From positions 5,870,036 through 5,934,035 of the forward strand of contig JAKJHU010000036.1 of assembly GCA_022316685.1 (NCBI GenBank): a stretch of DNA of 64,000 nucleotides, given 5' to 3'. The DNA is from Progne subis subis. Its lineage: Eukaryota > Chordata > Aves > Passeriformes > Hirundinidae. Position numbers and translations under genes: made by a program. The notes under the pieces were generated by a model. It was not told where the DNA came from, searched no databases, and saw only the letters and a list, made by a program, of their open reading frames with translations. This document shows positions 1 to 13,289 of this stretch, one piece after another (position 1 is the first letter of the stretch; each line of letters opens with the position of its first letter).

Positions 1-824
1 ACATGAAAAGTCATTTACCTGATTGGGTTGTCTGGGTGAAAATCTCCCTTTAGAATGATTCTTTTTGTTACCAAATATATGCTTATTTATTAAATGCTGT
101 TATCAAAAACTGTGGTTTAAAAGTCATTTTAACGTATTATTACTGTTATTATTATCCAAGGTTCACAATGGTGTTTATTTCAAAGAAACGTAATCAACAT
201 TTATCTGGCACATGTAATGAAATAAAATTTGCTCACACAGAAAGATATCTAAATTATTAAGTAATAACAAACTGAAAATGCAAGATTTTTTTTTTTTTTA
301 ATTTTGCCCATGTAGTTTATCATTAAAGAAAAATTCTTTTATGTATGCACCAAGTCTCTTTGAAAACTGATATTTGTATTACTTTGGATAAATAGATAAT
401 AATATATAAAATTATGAATTAATTTATATCAGATTTCTGGAACTCACTGTTTGTTGGAAGTTTCACATTCTGAGCACTGAATAAGATTTTGGAATACAAA
501 TTTCAAAAAATTATTCAGTCTGCTTTTTATTCAACAGTATTATCTCCTCTCATTTTTTCCTTTATATCTGGTCTACAGCAAATTTTAGTAAAGAAATCAT
601 AGATGATAATGTGGCAAAATCCAAAGTTCATATTAAATTATGATCAGTTTAAGATGCCTCTAGGCCAAACCTACTCATTATTGAGAATGGAAAAAAATAT
701 TCTCTCAGAATTAACAGTTACAGGACGGATTATTGGTATGTTCGTCTTCAGTAGCATCTTTCAGATCTGAAATCAAATCCTGCCTTTCCTCAAGGTACAA
801 TGGCAACTAAGATGTGATAATTTG

Positions 825-878
<54 letters not shown>

Positions 879-3115
879 GTAGTGACTAAAGAATAGCTGA
901 ATGGTCATTTGCAAAGTACTGTAGTCTAAAAAAAACAAGAAAAAATAAACTTAACTTAGGCTTAAGATAACCTTCTCTTTTTCTGGAAAATAGATGACAT
1001 TATTTTAATTGTGGGAAACTTGATGTAATCTTTTTTTAGAAGACAAAACATGGGGGAAATACTTCTTGATTTTGGCACAACTACATGTTCCAATAGACTT
1101 TAAAAAATGTTGTAATCTGCATGAGGTCTTCTTTTTTGATAGCAGATCTATGAAAGAGTACAACTCAAATATTAAAACAAGTATACTTCTTATAAAGCTG
1201 ATGTTTCTGATATTTTATCCAAATACTGTTCAGTTAATGAACCATTGCAATCAGTGTTTTAGCCACAAAAGGATGTCTTGACTTTGATAACGAAATTCCT
1301 CGTGGCCACAACTAAGTTGCCACCGATTCCTGAAAGCTCCTGTGATAAATAGATGTAATTTCCTTTTTCCAAAACTTTATATGCTGATCTCCTTGAAAGG
1401 CTTCAGTTTTTACAGGATCAGGCAGTCCATGGCCTTGTTTATATTCAAACTTTCCCATCAAACACAAGGTAGATATGATGTCCCCTTTAAATAATATCTC
1501 ATTAAGTCAGGAAAAGATTAATTTAGCTAAATTGAAGATAGCTCAGACCAAAGATTTTCTCTAGTGTCCAAAGAGATCCAAGTCCTTATCTATCATCTGA
1601 GCATGACAGTGTCCTACCTCTCAACACACTGTAGCCAGCAGTTAAACATAATTTCTAGAAACTCCATGTCTTCAGAAATGCTGTACTAAGGAGGAAAGGA
1701 AATTTTTAAAACAGTAGTGTTTTGAGGTGTCAGTAAAATGTATTCTGCCAACTAGCTCTGTGTTTTGAGCATTCCAAAATTTCTGAGTAGAATGTAATTA
1801 GGTAATTACTTTAAACCGTTAATTCTAATTATTCAAAGAAAAGTAATTATAACAAACCTCCAGGTGTCATTTATTAATGGACAGTTTGTTTTGATACATC
1901 AGTGCTACTTTTCTTTCAACACATGCTCATTTGCAGGCAGGGCTACTCTAGCAGGTATTATACTAATAATATATTTAACACAGGGAAATAATTTTTTCTC
2001 TGATGCCAAATGCTGAAATGCTGTGATGCTCAGAGTATTGATACCAATCACTTGTGGTTTTTTTATTTGAAAGGATATCAAGAAGCCAGCAAAAAATATG
2101 GCATTCTGCTGCATTGAACGCTGTATACAAATGTCAATTAACTATGAAAAGGATAGGATTTTAATTTCTATCTGTAGTAGCAGATTTTTGCATAGGCAGT
2201 TGTTTTAAAGTTTGAAGTTCTTATTACTGAGATTGGGAAATTCAATTGTCTTTAACTTTCAGTTGATCTCACCAACAAGCTTGGGCAAATCCAGGACTGT
2301 TTAAAGTGACAATGTGATTATCACTCCATCTTGATCTTATACTTTCTGTAATAAAACAAAGTTTCTGCTTCAATAGGAAGTAATGAAAGCTTTAATAGTG
2401 TAAACAATCTTTTCAAGGAGTTTTGAATAGTACCCAAACTAATCATTAATGAAGCTCTCTACATTTAAATATCAAGCATAGAGTCAATAGAGGCATTACC
2501 AGAAGAAAACTTAAAACCCCTCACTTTTCTCTCTAGAGTGCCTAATTGAAAATTAATTCAGTGAAATACAGATAGGACTTCATCTTTCTTTAACAGGTTT
2601 CTGTTTCTCATTTTGTTTTGGACAGCTGAATTCTTGGACTCATGAGAAGGTTCTTCACAATGCAGGCATATGACTTCTGTTTAGAGTTAACTGACAAGAT
2701 CTATCTAATCTAACCTAATCTAATCTACATGGGTTGCTATTATCAGAAATACTTTATCATAGCTTTATACTTGATTTACTTGATTTAGGGAATTTGTCTA
2801 AAGTAATATTGAAAAATAAAATCTCAACTATCAAGCATTTGTTTGCTTTAATATTAATAAATTAATTCCCTTGCCACTCAAATATAGGTCAAACAGATGG
2901 TTGATTTGAATGTTTTTCTGTTACAGTTTCTTCCCCGAAGTAATTTATAAATTCTCTTTTTCTCCTTATTTGTTCATCTGACCAGAAACAGATGCACATA
3001 CTTGAATATATGCAGGTGTTTGTATGAGAAATCAAGCTACCTAATAGAGAAAGGAGAAATTACTTAAATAGAGAAAAACATCTGTTTGCCAGTTCAATCT
3101 AGTTCAAAGGTCCTC
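1..3115. other. AT-rich intergenic DNA, no gene seen
   Basis: No reading frame here has recognisable protein character. The open frames are short, AT-rich and unrelated to any family I know. The stretch includes a 50-base T run (828-877) and a short CTAAT-like run near 2700. It could hold non-coding exons or enhancers, which cannot be judged from sequence alone. Confidence 0.5.
828..877. repeat. poly(T) tract, 50 bases
   Basis: An uninterrupted run of about 50 T. It could be the poly(A) tail of a minus-strand retroposed sequence, but no parent sequence is recognisable beside it. Its length is likely to be unstable. Confidence 0.9.
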
Positions 3116-3121
3116 CTACAA

Positions 3122-3816
3122 TGTGGTGGTGCAAGAATTGTTCTATCAAGTTCTTAAGTAATTTTGTAAGTTTTATAAGAAGTTTTATGTTATGGTTCAT
3201 TCCACTGTGCCCCCAGTTCTGTAACGGTTCCTCCCCTTTGAGTTTTCTGTATAGCAAGTTGTTCCATGGCAATCATCCCACCCCCCCCACCTATCCTTGT
3301 CAATCCCCTCTTCCCCCCTGCTCTGGGGCATCCTGTCTGTCACCTGGGACCCCTCCCTGGGCTCGGGAAATTCCCAGGAGAGGCGTCGAGTGATAGGTTG
3401 GTGCCTGGGAAATCCCCTTTTCCCCTCCTGTGAGTGGTCCTATGTTTACAAGGGGACACCCCTTGTGATTCCCCCGAATTCCCTGATTTGCTGACCTGTG
3501 TTGCCACTCCTGAATCCTCCCCCGTTTATAAGTTCGGGGAGGGAAATTCAAATGCTCTCTGGCTGGGCAGTTGGAAGAGTGGCGGAGCTCCCGCCGCTTG
3601 GACTGTAATAAAACCATCATTAAACCTGCCTAGCAGAGAGTCACCTTTTGTCCACCACCGCAGTCACGACACAACTAAGGCCAGCCGCCGGTGAGAAGCT
3701 GAGTCCCTCAGGAAATGTTGCCGGCTTGCAACCGAGACCGAAAATGCTTTGGCCGCTGTGCAGATCTGAGCCAGCCGGTGGCCCACGCATGCCTGGCGTG
3801 GAGGGACACAGCCACA
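3122..3816 (+). mobile_element. solo LTR, ERVK-type, related to the 18-26 kb provirus LTR
   Basis: The copy begins TGTGGTGGTGCAAGAATTG and ends in CA after GGACACAGCCA. It is flanked by CTACAA (3116-3121) and CTACAG (3817-3822), a 6-bp target duplication with one difference. It shares the 5' motif, the TTATGTTATGGTTCATT block, the TATAAG-like box before a purine-rich stretch and the AATAAA signal with the 721-bp LTRs at 17924 and 25311, but is clearly diverged from them. No internal region remains, so it is a recombined solo LTR. Target duplication size and relatedness support an ERVK (betaretrovirus-like) origin. Confidence 0.85.
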
Positions 3817-3822
3817 CTACAG

Positions 3823-5393
3823 CAATTTTATGCATATATTAGCAATTTCTACAGAGCAGTGAACTCAAATTATTCAGGCCATATATAAGCTAGGTTGTCT
3901 ATTTTGACAGAATCATAGAAAGTTAATTTAAAACTAAGTAGAGTCTCAAAATACTGCATTCATCTATAAATATAAGGATAATTTATCTATCTTAAACAGA
4001 AATACAACTAGAAAAACATATGTAATAAAATTTAATAATTTTTTAAAAAATTATTTCTTTAGTGTAACTTTTCACCAGCCTAAATAGCACCTCCTAAGTC
4101 AGTGGGTTCAGGGTGGGAATTCTTGGAATGATGAGGGATCTGACTTTGCAGTATCTTCTGGAAAAGCACTTGAAGCATTTTCTCTATAATATTAATTCTT
4201 GTAATATGATGAAAGTAAGTAATTGGTTTTTATCTTACAAAGGCATAAGGGAAAGCTTTGTCACAAGGGAGTGTAAAAAGGTACAGTAGAAATAAGATTT
4301 TGTTCTAAACAAATTTGAAGAACTAGCACAGTACTACCCAGTTCTAGAGGAATAAAATACAATGGGTTAAGAAAATGCTTACTCAAAGTAGAAAAAATAG
4401 ATGGAAAGCATCGTGTCTGTTCAGAGGGGTGGGGAGAGTGGGGGGCATTGCTGGATATGGGAAAAGAGACATGGTTAGTCAGTGATTTTTATGAGCTCCT
4501 TTTTTATATTTCCACAATCTTATTTCATAAAATGGAATATTTTCTTCCCTCAGGGATGAAAGCATTTTAGATTTGTTGATGTTCTGCCTTTAACTTTGTA
4601 GCCAAAACCAACATTTTCTAATGGTAATGTATTTCTATTTAAAAGAAATTTGCAGTAAAAAGTTGTTTCTGGTCTGCTCATGTGCAATCCAGTCATTCTG
4701 TAATTGCTTCTATAGGCAATATAGCTATAGGCAAGTTGTCAGTATTTATGTTTAAGACACAAATCCTGGTTATAAGGAATTTTTCCATTGTGATAAACAA
4801 TAGCCTGGAGAAAAAGGCAGGAGAAGGAAACCATATTTCTAAAAAATTAAATAAAAATGGAAAGACAAAATCTAGTACAAAAAAAGCCACAAGGCATTTG
4901 CAGTTGGCTCTTACTAGGAACTCAACAGATATTGTGCATATTCATACACCCACACACACTTAAATACACTTGCATATATATCAAGGTTTGTCTTGCCTTA
5001 CAGTAGTTTATCTTTAAAACCAAAATGTATGAAAATACTGAAGAAACAGAACTTGGTTAAGCTGTCTTAAATCCAGTTCTTTAAATCTATTTTATTAACT
5101 TCTTCAATAACACCCCTGAGATTTGCCTTAAACCTATCTATTTGGTAGAAAAACAAGAAGAAACATACCTTTTCTTCTTTTTTCCTGGATTTATTCCAGT
5201 TCAGTCACACGGCTATTTATTTCTGGTTTAAGTGATAGCCCTATATCAAATCAAGATGCTAAAAAGAAAGCAAAGCCTAACCTATTGAGCCATGAAAACC
5301 TTTGAAGTGAGGAGTGAATATAGGCATATTCATTCACAGTCCAAAGGAATAAAGATTTATTCTGATTGCTTGATGTAGAACTAGGTGACCAGT
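3823..5393. other. AT-rich intergenic DNA, nothing recognised
   Basis: No gene or repeat is recognised. The longest open frame (93 codons, 4682-4963) is lysine- and serine-rich, has no family resemblance and is probably chance. Confidence 0.5.
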
Positions 5394-6000
5394 AAAATTA
5401 GAAGGGACCACAGTGGGTCATCTGGTCCAACTTTGCTTCTCAGGCAGGGTCATCCTAGAGCACATGGCACAGGGGCTCTTGAGTATCACCAGTGAGGGAG
5501 ACTCCACAATCTCTCTGGGCAATCTGTTCCAGTGCTCGATTACCCACACAGTTCTTCCTCATATTCAGGTGGAACATCCTGTGCATCAGTTTCTACCCAT
5601 TGCATCTTGTCATATTGCTTGGCACCACAAAGAAGGGGTTGGCTCCATCCTTCTGACACCCTCCCATTAGATACTCATACACGTTTATGCAGTTCCCTCT
5701 CTTCTCAAAGCTGAACTGGTCCAGGTCCCTCAGCCTATCATTGTAAGAGAGATGTTCCAATCCCTTAGTTATTTTTGTTGCCCTCCACTGGACCCACTCC
5801 AGGAGCTCCATATCTCACTTGTATGAGGAGCCCAGAACTGGAGACAGCACTTCAGATGTGCCCTCACCAGGGCTGAGCAGAGGGGCAGGATCTCCTCCCT
5901 CAACCTGCTGGCAGTGCTCTTCCTAATGCTCCCCAGGATAACACTGGCCTTCTTGGCCACAAGGGCACTACTGGCTCATGAACAGCTAGCTGTCTACTAT
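5394..6000 (-). mobile_element. CR1 LINE 3' fragment (RT C-terminus)
   Basis: Read on the minus strand, 5593-5960 gives peptides typical of the C-terminal part of CR1 ORF2: [19 protein letters not shown], then a [10 protein letters not shown] segment, FWAPH, and in another frame RRATK-like and GLEHLSYNDRLRDL blocks followed by INVYEYLMGGCQ. This is the region after the RT palm in CR1 elements. The frame is broken by small indels, so the copy is a dead, 5'-truncated LINE. On the plus strand it shows the familiar CR1 anti-sense motif GGTCATCTGGTCCAACTTTG near its 3' end. Confidence 0.88.
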
Positions 6001-6039
6001 TGTGCACATAATCACCATCAGTTTTCTTTTGTGGATGTC

Positions 6040-6690
6040 TAGCATTTGACCAGTCTCAAAACACCTTTCCCCACTCCTGCCTGGTCCTTAGCCTTAAATT
6101 CACTCATAATTTTTCTCTACTTCCTACCCACCCAGCAGTGCAGGGGTACTGGGGTTGACATCAGTTCCTCATAAGTTGTTTCTGCCCTCCTCAGAGAGAG
6201 GACTACTCACTCTTCGCCTGCTTCCCTGTACAGTCTCTTTCATGGGAGATAATCCTCCATGAACTTCTCCAATATGGGTTCTTCCCACAGGCTGAAGCTC
6301 TTCACAAACGGCTACAGCATAGGTCTTTTCCACAGGGTTCAGTCCTTCTGGAACAGATTGCTCTAGCATGGGTCCCCTGTGGGGTAGCGGGACGTTCCAG
6401 GAAACCTGCTTCAGCATAGTCTCTGCTCTCCACAGGTCCTGCCAAGAGCCTGCTCGAGTGCAGCCCTCCCATAGCCACAACCTCCTCCTTCAGACACCCA
6501 TCTGCTCTGGTTTCTGATAATCTGTGGTCTGCAGGTGCATCTCTGCTCCAGCATAGACCCCCATGACCTGCAGGGGCACAGCTGCCTCACCATGTGTGAG
6601 AGACTGAAATAAATAATTGGCCAATTGCAAAAGCAGCAGGTGCTTTACTGCAGCCAGGTTTGTACCCTCCAACCAAAAGAGGGGAGGAGA
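6040..6690 (-). mobile_element. LTR-like avian mid-repetitive element, antisense
   Basis: On the minus strand this block is a run of degenerate units carrying 'GGAGCAG' cores (GCTGGAGCAGAGATGCACCT, CTGAAGCAGG, CTAGAGCAATCTG). They read as a loosely repeating peptide (MLKQVSWNVPLPHRGPMLEQ and similar). The end reads as a purine-rich AGAAGT..AGAGAAAA stretch followed by AAGGTGTTTTGAGA. I recall this arrangement from avian ERV-type LTR repeats, but cannot name the family. Clean TG...CA ends and a target duplication were not found, so the limits are approximate. Confidence 0.5.
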
Positions 6691-9600
6691 GTTCTTAGGT
6701 GTATGATGGCAAAACCTCTTATCTAACTAAAAACAGCCCTGGTGTAGAAGAGCTGCACACCCACCACCAGAGGATGACCACAAAACCCCAAACTTTGTTT
6801 AGTAGCAAGCTGGGTATGGAGTCAGATTGGTGAGAAGGCTGACAAGGAGCAGATCCTGCCAAGGTGGGATAATGCTTTTTACTATGCCAATATCCTCCTT
6901 TACACAATTGGCTCAGGTGTAAAACTCCTCCCTTCCCCAGGGAAAGTATCAGGACATTCACCTGTAGGCTTGAAGATTTTGATGAGCCATAACTGGTTCA
7001 ATTAGGCTGTCGTGAGGGTGATCATATCCTGGAGGGTGTCAAAAAATCAAACTAATTTCTGTGGCCTTCCGCCAAAGGTGCATGGTCTGCAGTGTTGCAC
7101 AACAGTGTAAAACTCTCATCCTAAGGGTGAGTATGTGGGTGTTCTCACCTGAACCTGAACATATATTAACGCATTGAACTTTGTGCTCCTCTTTTCAACT
7201 GCAGTTGTTTGTTTGTTTTTCCTCTTCCTAACTGTATTGTCCCAGAGGCACCGCCACTGTCCTTGATGGATTCAGTGTCTAATCAGTCTTGAAGCCAGTT
7301 GGCATTGGCACTGTCAGATGTAGGGGAAGTTTCTAGCAACTTCTCACAAAAAGCCAGCCCTCCCCCAAAAAGCTTCCCCCTACTACTAAAATATTTCTAT
7401 ACAAACACAATACACACAATTATCTTTGGACTGAATTTTAATAAAGGTCATTTTCTCCACTAACCCTAGAAAATACTTAGTGTTTAATTTAATAATCTAA
7501 ATCTGTAATTTTCAGAAAATAAATCAGTCCTGCTCTCTGATTCATCTCCCATGACTAGTTATTGTAAAATATCTAGATCTGGAAAGAGGTGGCAGAACCT
7601 CCTCCCAATTGATTATCTTGGCCTTTAAAAGAAACATGTTTTCTTTATCATATTTTCTATTTGCAAACTTGGTGTAATACCCACAAAACAACAATGCATA
7701 ATAAATCACTCTACTTTAGATGTACGTGCATGTGCATATGTGTGTGTGTGTATATATATGTATATAAATTTAATGTAATTGATTATAGAATAGAGAATTC
7801 ATTGTCACCAGAAAATAGGAAAAACCAAGTCCAGACAAGTTTATCTAGGAAATACTGTTGACCAAAATCACATTGACTAAGTGGAGAAATGTTTTAACTT
7901 CCAAAATTAGACTGTACTATAAGGACTGATTTTTGCCCCAAAACAACCCATTTAAGTTAGGCATTTTAGTAGTTCTTGGGTAATTCTTGCAAGAAACTAT
8001 TATTGATGCATGTTTGAGTGTTGCTATTTTCCTCAAATATTAATAGCAGTTAAAAATTAAGAGTATTTTATATTTGGCGTCTTTTTATATTTGGCAAAGA
8101 TGAGTGTTAAGTAGCCTTAGCCAAAGAAAATAAAACAGATTTTTTCTTTTCTGTTTCAAGACATGCTGGCAAGTAAATGACCAACCTTCTTTCAATGAAT
8201 ACTATCTTTGTGTTAAGATAAAACAAACAAAGGTTCACAATGGGAACACAAAAGCATTTGATGTATCCAGGTCTATATTTCCCCTATCAGTACTCTGACT
8301 CTTGGTTTCCTGGGATACAAGCCAAATGTCAGCATACACTACTATGAAGGGTCTTGTTTGGAATTGTCATTAAAAGATCATCATATGACATCATGGAACA
8401 GTAATTACGAACTGAGTGCTTCCCGGAATAAAATGTGTTATTGTATTTAATAACACTAGCCTCAGCAAATAAATTGCCTTTGTCTCTATGTAGAGTTTAT
8501 ACATTACTTCATTATACAATGAAGGAGAAGACTTAAACAAGACAAACTAAGGTTATGAATTAATAGGACTGAACATCAAAAAGGTTACAGAATGGTCACT
8601 GAAGTCTGTATTCAGAACAGCATAGGGGAAATTTAACTCAAGACGGATTCATAGCTGAAATGATTTCATTTATGAAAATAAAATAATGTAGATCTCAATA
8701 ACAAAAAAAAAGCATCAGTTATATATCAGAGCTAATTGAGTAGTTCCAAATATTTAAACTCCATTATTTGTATCAGATCTAAGAATAGGGAGAATACAAA
8801 TATTGTAATTAAAGGGGAAAGGTAATACAGTCCTTAGAAACTCAACGTCTTGAAGGTCATGAAATACTTTTTACTATACTGTCAGGGGGTTGCCTGCAGT
8901 AACTTGCAGGCAAGCTGATCTAATTCTTGTTAACTTCACTGATATTATCCCCACATAATTTAATGGAAGGCCAACTTAGTCCTGAATTCTTAGTAAAAAT
9001 TGTACGTAAGTTGTGTTTACACAGGATATGTTGTTTCAAAACTGTTAAGTGTAAAGTTTACTTTCATATAAAAACTGTATTAAGATCATAGTTGGAAACC
9101 AAGGCACAAACTAATAAGACACATTTTGAATTCTTGAAAGGCATGAAAACAAAAAGAATTTAGATACAAAAATATTTTGCTTGCCTTCTGACTTGATTGA
9201 AAGGAACATCCAGGGATGATTGCATGCTCTCACAAAAGACTGCATCAAAAGTATTCAATGTTTTTATCTTCATAATATATGTAATAAAATTTGCATATAT
9301 TTTAAGGATCTGTAATCTTCACATAGGTATCGAGAACACAGAAAAAGCAAATGGAAATTTGTAGGATTTTGTAAGCAAGTTTAAATGAGCAATAGAAACA
9401 TCAATAGTGAGAAATATTTACAAAGTTCTTCATCTTTATATAGTTTGGTATCTCTTTATACATGACAGCTAGAAAATATTGTCATTATTACTCTCCTCCT
9501 CTTTTCCCCAAATTCTTTTTACATGGTTTCCTTCACAGTTTTCAACAACATGAAGGAATGAATTCTTCAAATCAAACAAGTACAAGGAAATCACCTTCAA

Positions 9601-10974
9601 AGAAGCTTTTACCAGAAACTTTCTAATTTACTTTCTACTCCTATGACATGTACTGCAACAGTTGACTTATTTTCCTTCAGAAAATTCTGTTGTAATAAGG
9701 GAGGTAGAGGGTTTGGGGTTAGGGGAAGAAGCTTTGCCAAGGAGTAAGTTCTCTGGAAGACATTTAGTTAGCATTATTTATCAGGTCCAGGGTGAATTCC
9801 TGATTAGAAGCAGAGAGAGTCTTATTCTTTCATTAGCAATTGATTAATGTAGTAGAAACAGCATTTAATCACTATTACATGTCAGTCAGACCTTCAACAT
9901 TGCAGGTATTTTACTCTACAAAACAGGGTATTTAGTATTCTTTACTCCTATCACTGTTTACACAACATGCCATAGATCACAAGGAATATAAATCAACTAA
10001 AGCAGAACTCACAGAGAACAAGACAACATAGTTAAATGGATATGATTTTGTGTTTGGATAAGTATCTATGCCTACAGTTAAAGAATAGGCTAGTTAACCT
10101 AATATCATCCTGAATTCTTGTGCTAATGTCTCTCTGCATGATTCTGCATTCATTGTGAGACAGAGAAGTTTGACAGTTTGTGATAGGAACAATTTGTCTT
10201 GGATTTTTTATTAATAAAAGTATTTTCCACATGCATTACTACTAACAAAACAAACTGGCAAATTGAGATGTACCATAGCCTCCTTTAGTTTGAATCTAAT
10301 TTTTAATTATTAAAAAATCAAGAAATCTGAACATGGAAGTCCAAATCACTAGAAACTCAAATCTCTGAAATAGAAATACTCTCATTCTTCTAGCATATTT
10401 AATTCAAACAAACAAACAAACAAAAATGAGAACTGCTTGCTTTAAATTCATATAAGAACAATAAATAAACTTGGACACTTATAAACACTTGACCCAAAAA
10501 CTGAAACAACAGTGATACCAGTTGTATCCTACAATTGAAACTACACACAAAGACCTTGGCACATGGCTTTCCAATTTCATCTTAGCAGGCTTCCCACAAT
10601 GGATGCAGTTTTATAACTGTCTAATTTGCATACAGAGCTCATAAATACTGGCCACAGTTTCAATAGGTGCTGAAGTTTTTGGCTGACCTCTCACACAACA
10701 AGGATCATAATTAACCTTTTCTATTGCTCTGGAAAAGTTAGAGGGCCAGTCCTCACGATGTTCATCACCTACTATCTAAAGACAACTCAGAATAACACTC
10801 TCCATGTAGATAAGCCATCACTTTCTACACACACCAGACCTGTCTTGTTGTTCTCTGCCTTCAGAACCCCACACTCTGGCCTTGTCTCTGAGCTTTGACA
10901 GTGTCTGGGCCCCCAAAACACTTGATTGAGTTTTGATATGAAAACAACTGTCTGTAGTCTCCTGACAGCTATTT
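6691..10974. other. AT-rich intergenic DNA, no gene seen
   Basis: 6691-7130 is less AT-rich and may belong to the neighbouring repeat. Its 80-codon minus-strand frame (6719-6961) matches nothing I know. A short TG/TA microsatellite lies at about 7738-7765. The rest is AT-rich with only short, stop-bounded open frames. Confidence 0.5.
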
Positions 10975-11275
10975 TCACAAAATACAAAAATATAAGATAT
11001 TGGAAGGCATCTCTGAAGTTCACCTAGTACAAGTTTGTGCACAAAGAATGCTGATTTCAATGATACATTAGGTTGCTCACATGCTTATCCAGGTGAGTTT
11101 TCACAATTTGTAAGTCTATGGATTTTATAATCTCTTGGATGAGTTTTAGCACTATCACTAAAATGCATTGGAACTTTACTAGTTTAAGATTGGCTAACAG
11201 AAGAAAATGTTGGAAGTTGACCAAAAATATAGTGAGCTTCCTCAGGAAGGGTAAGGATAATTTTTGAAACTTCAT
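10975..11275 (-). mobile_element. degenerate CR1 fragment
   Basis: On the plus strand the order of motifs is that of antisense CR1 3' DNA: GGAAGGCATCTCTGAAGTTC, then ACCTAGTACAAG, then TTAGGTTGCTCACATGC, then CCAGGTGAGTTTT with a phrase like 'ggatggagactccacaa' heavily mutated. No reading frame survives. The assignment rests on motif order and is an old copy. Confidence 0.6.
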
Positions 11276-13289
11276 CTTAAGGAAAACCTATTTCATTGTC
11301 TGGTCTCTAAGATTAACCCATAGTAAAAGAATATAGTACAAGCAAACAAGGAATCAAAAAAATCAGGAGGACTGAAAAAGAAAAGAACATAAACTATACA
11401 TCTTAATTTATGGAGAAATATAATTAAAATATATTTTAAAATGTTATTTTTTAAACAAAACAAACAAACAAAAATAATAATAAAAACCAGAACTCCCGTG
11501 ACCCAAAAATTAAAATCAATAAAATAGCATAAACTAGATTTAAATAGAAAAAATCAGAGTTTTAGACACTAAAGAGTAGAGAAGGGACTTGTTAGAATAT
11601 GTTGTTAGAGCAGTGGTTAGCAGTAAGTTTTTTGTACAGAGGAAGCTGACAACTGAATCAGAAATTACCACAATGAACCAAACCTGTATTTTCTCCAATT
11701 AAGACAAAAGTTCTGGATCTTGTATATCATGGTTTTCTAATATTGGATATAGAAGGGAATACAGGTGACCTTGTCCCTGATATGTAACATCTGTGATAAT
11801 TACCCAATGCAGCCTCACCCCTGAGGAGTCACAGCTATATCCAATAAAGATAAGTGTGATAAAAGGGAGTGGGTTAGGTGGTAAGGAGGATCGTGAAGAA
11901 GAGGGGTCCTGGGGAGAGAGAATCACTGCTGTGAGGTCAGTCTGGGACTGCAGGTGGAGCCTGGTTTTGGAACCTGCAGCCATAATCTAGCTAGGTGAAA
12001 GCCTGCAGTCAGAGGCTGCAAATGAATACATGCAGTCATAGCTTAGTAGGAAACAACAAGTAATCAGAAGCGGCAAGGGAACCCTACAGTAGGAGCTTGC
12101 TGCAGCCAGAGTCAGTGAATGGTTGGAGTCAGGATGGTTAATCTGCAAAGAGGAATAAACCAGGAGTGTTTTCATGCTGTGATAAACAAGAAGTCAGTAT
12201 CTCAGCTAACTTCTACCCTCTAACAAGAGGGCTGCTGCAACACTGGAGAAGATTCACTAAGTTCCTTTCAATTTTCTATTTCTTCCCTAAGTTGCAGTTT
12301 ATATGTGAGAAAATATTTTTTCTCTATATAAGGCTCTCCTTATTTCTGTAATGGACCTTTTTGCTATTGTAACCAGTAGAGAAATGTCAATAAATAATCA
12401 GAATAAAATAAATAAGCAATTACTACATCACATAAAATTATTTAGTGGTGCTTTTCACTCTAGATATGCCAAAGACCCAGATTTGTCTGTGTCACACATG
12501 TTGTGTTGGTCTTTCTAAACACATTGTTTTAATACCCAGATGAGAATTAAACAATTACTGATTCACATGAGCATTCCTTTGGAATTTGTACTGCTTCAGC
12601 TCTTGTTTATCTTTTAAATCCCCAGTAATACACATATCTGGCTGACAGCTTACAGAATTCTTTTGGGATACACAGAGAAAAGCAGGAAATGATGATGAGG
12701 ATTCAATCAACACAGATGCATTAGGATCACACAGAATACAAGAACCTTCTAAGAGCTACCCAAGTATTTTCAAGTATTGGCATATAGTGATCTCAGCCAT
12801 TGACTTTGGAAGGCTCAGCTCTTACCCTATTAATCAAATAGAAAATGCAGATGATTTCAAAAGAGAGACAGAAAAGATTTATAGACTGGCCATTCGTATT
12901 TTTGCCTATTGGATATTTTCTACCTCTGAAAACTCTACCTTTAAAGGTCTCTATAAGACATCATTACCTCCCTACTGCCAAGTGTTCCCTGATATTAACT
13001 ACAAATGTTCTCTTATTATTAGTTATTCCACTATTCCACTAAATAATAAGTCTCTGTACATCATAACAGCCTTGAAATATTTGTAGAATGTCATGACCTA
13101 CTTTGACATGATCTACCTGTTAAGATTAGTTATTTTAATCTTTATGCAGAAGTCAATATAATTCTCCTGTTCTTTCTATTTACTTTTTATAACATATAAT
13201 GTTAGGCTAAAAGAAGATTTTTACCATTTTCCCATTACTTACTCTAGGCTAAAAATATTCATAGCTATCATGCTAACAAATGTTCAAAC
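11276..13289. other. intergenic DNA, possible old unclassified repeat at 11680-12170
   Basis: Most of this stretch is AT-rich with nothing recognised. 11680-12170 is GC-richer and repeats the short theme GCAGTCA/GCAGCCA several times (11976-12130), suggesting an old degenerate repeat or LTR. No ends can be set. Open frames of up to 99 codons (12787-13086) have no recognisable features. Confidence 0.45.

Noticed and set aside
2696..2730. CTAATCTAACCTAATC run, considered as interstitial telomere repeat
   Set aside because: The unit is not TTAGGG/CCCTAA, and the run is short and irregular.
3892..3930. AGAATCATAGAA, resembling a CR1 terminus
   Set aside because: Only a dozen bases match and no CR1 body follows on either side.
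12787..13086. 99-codon open frame
   Set aside because: No motif, no family resemblance, AT-rich background, and no splice or promoter context that I can support.
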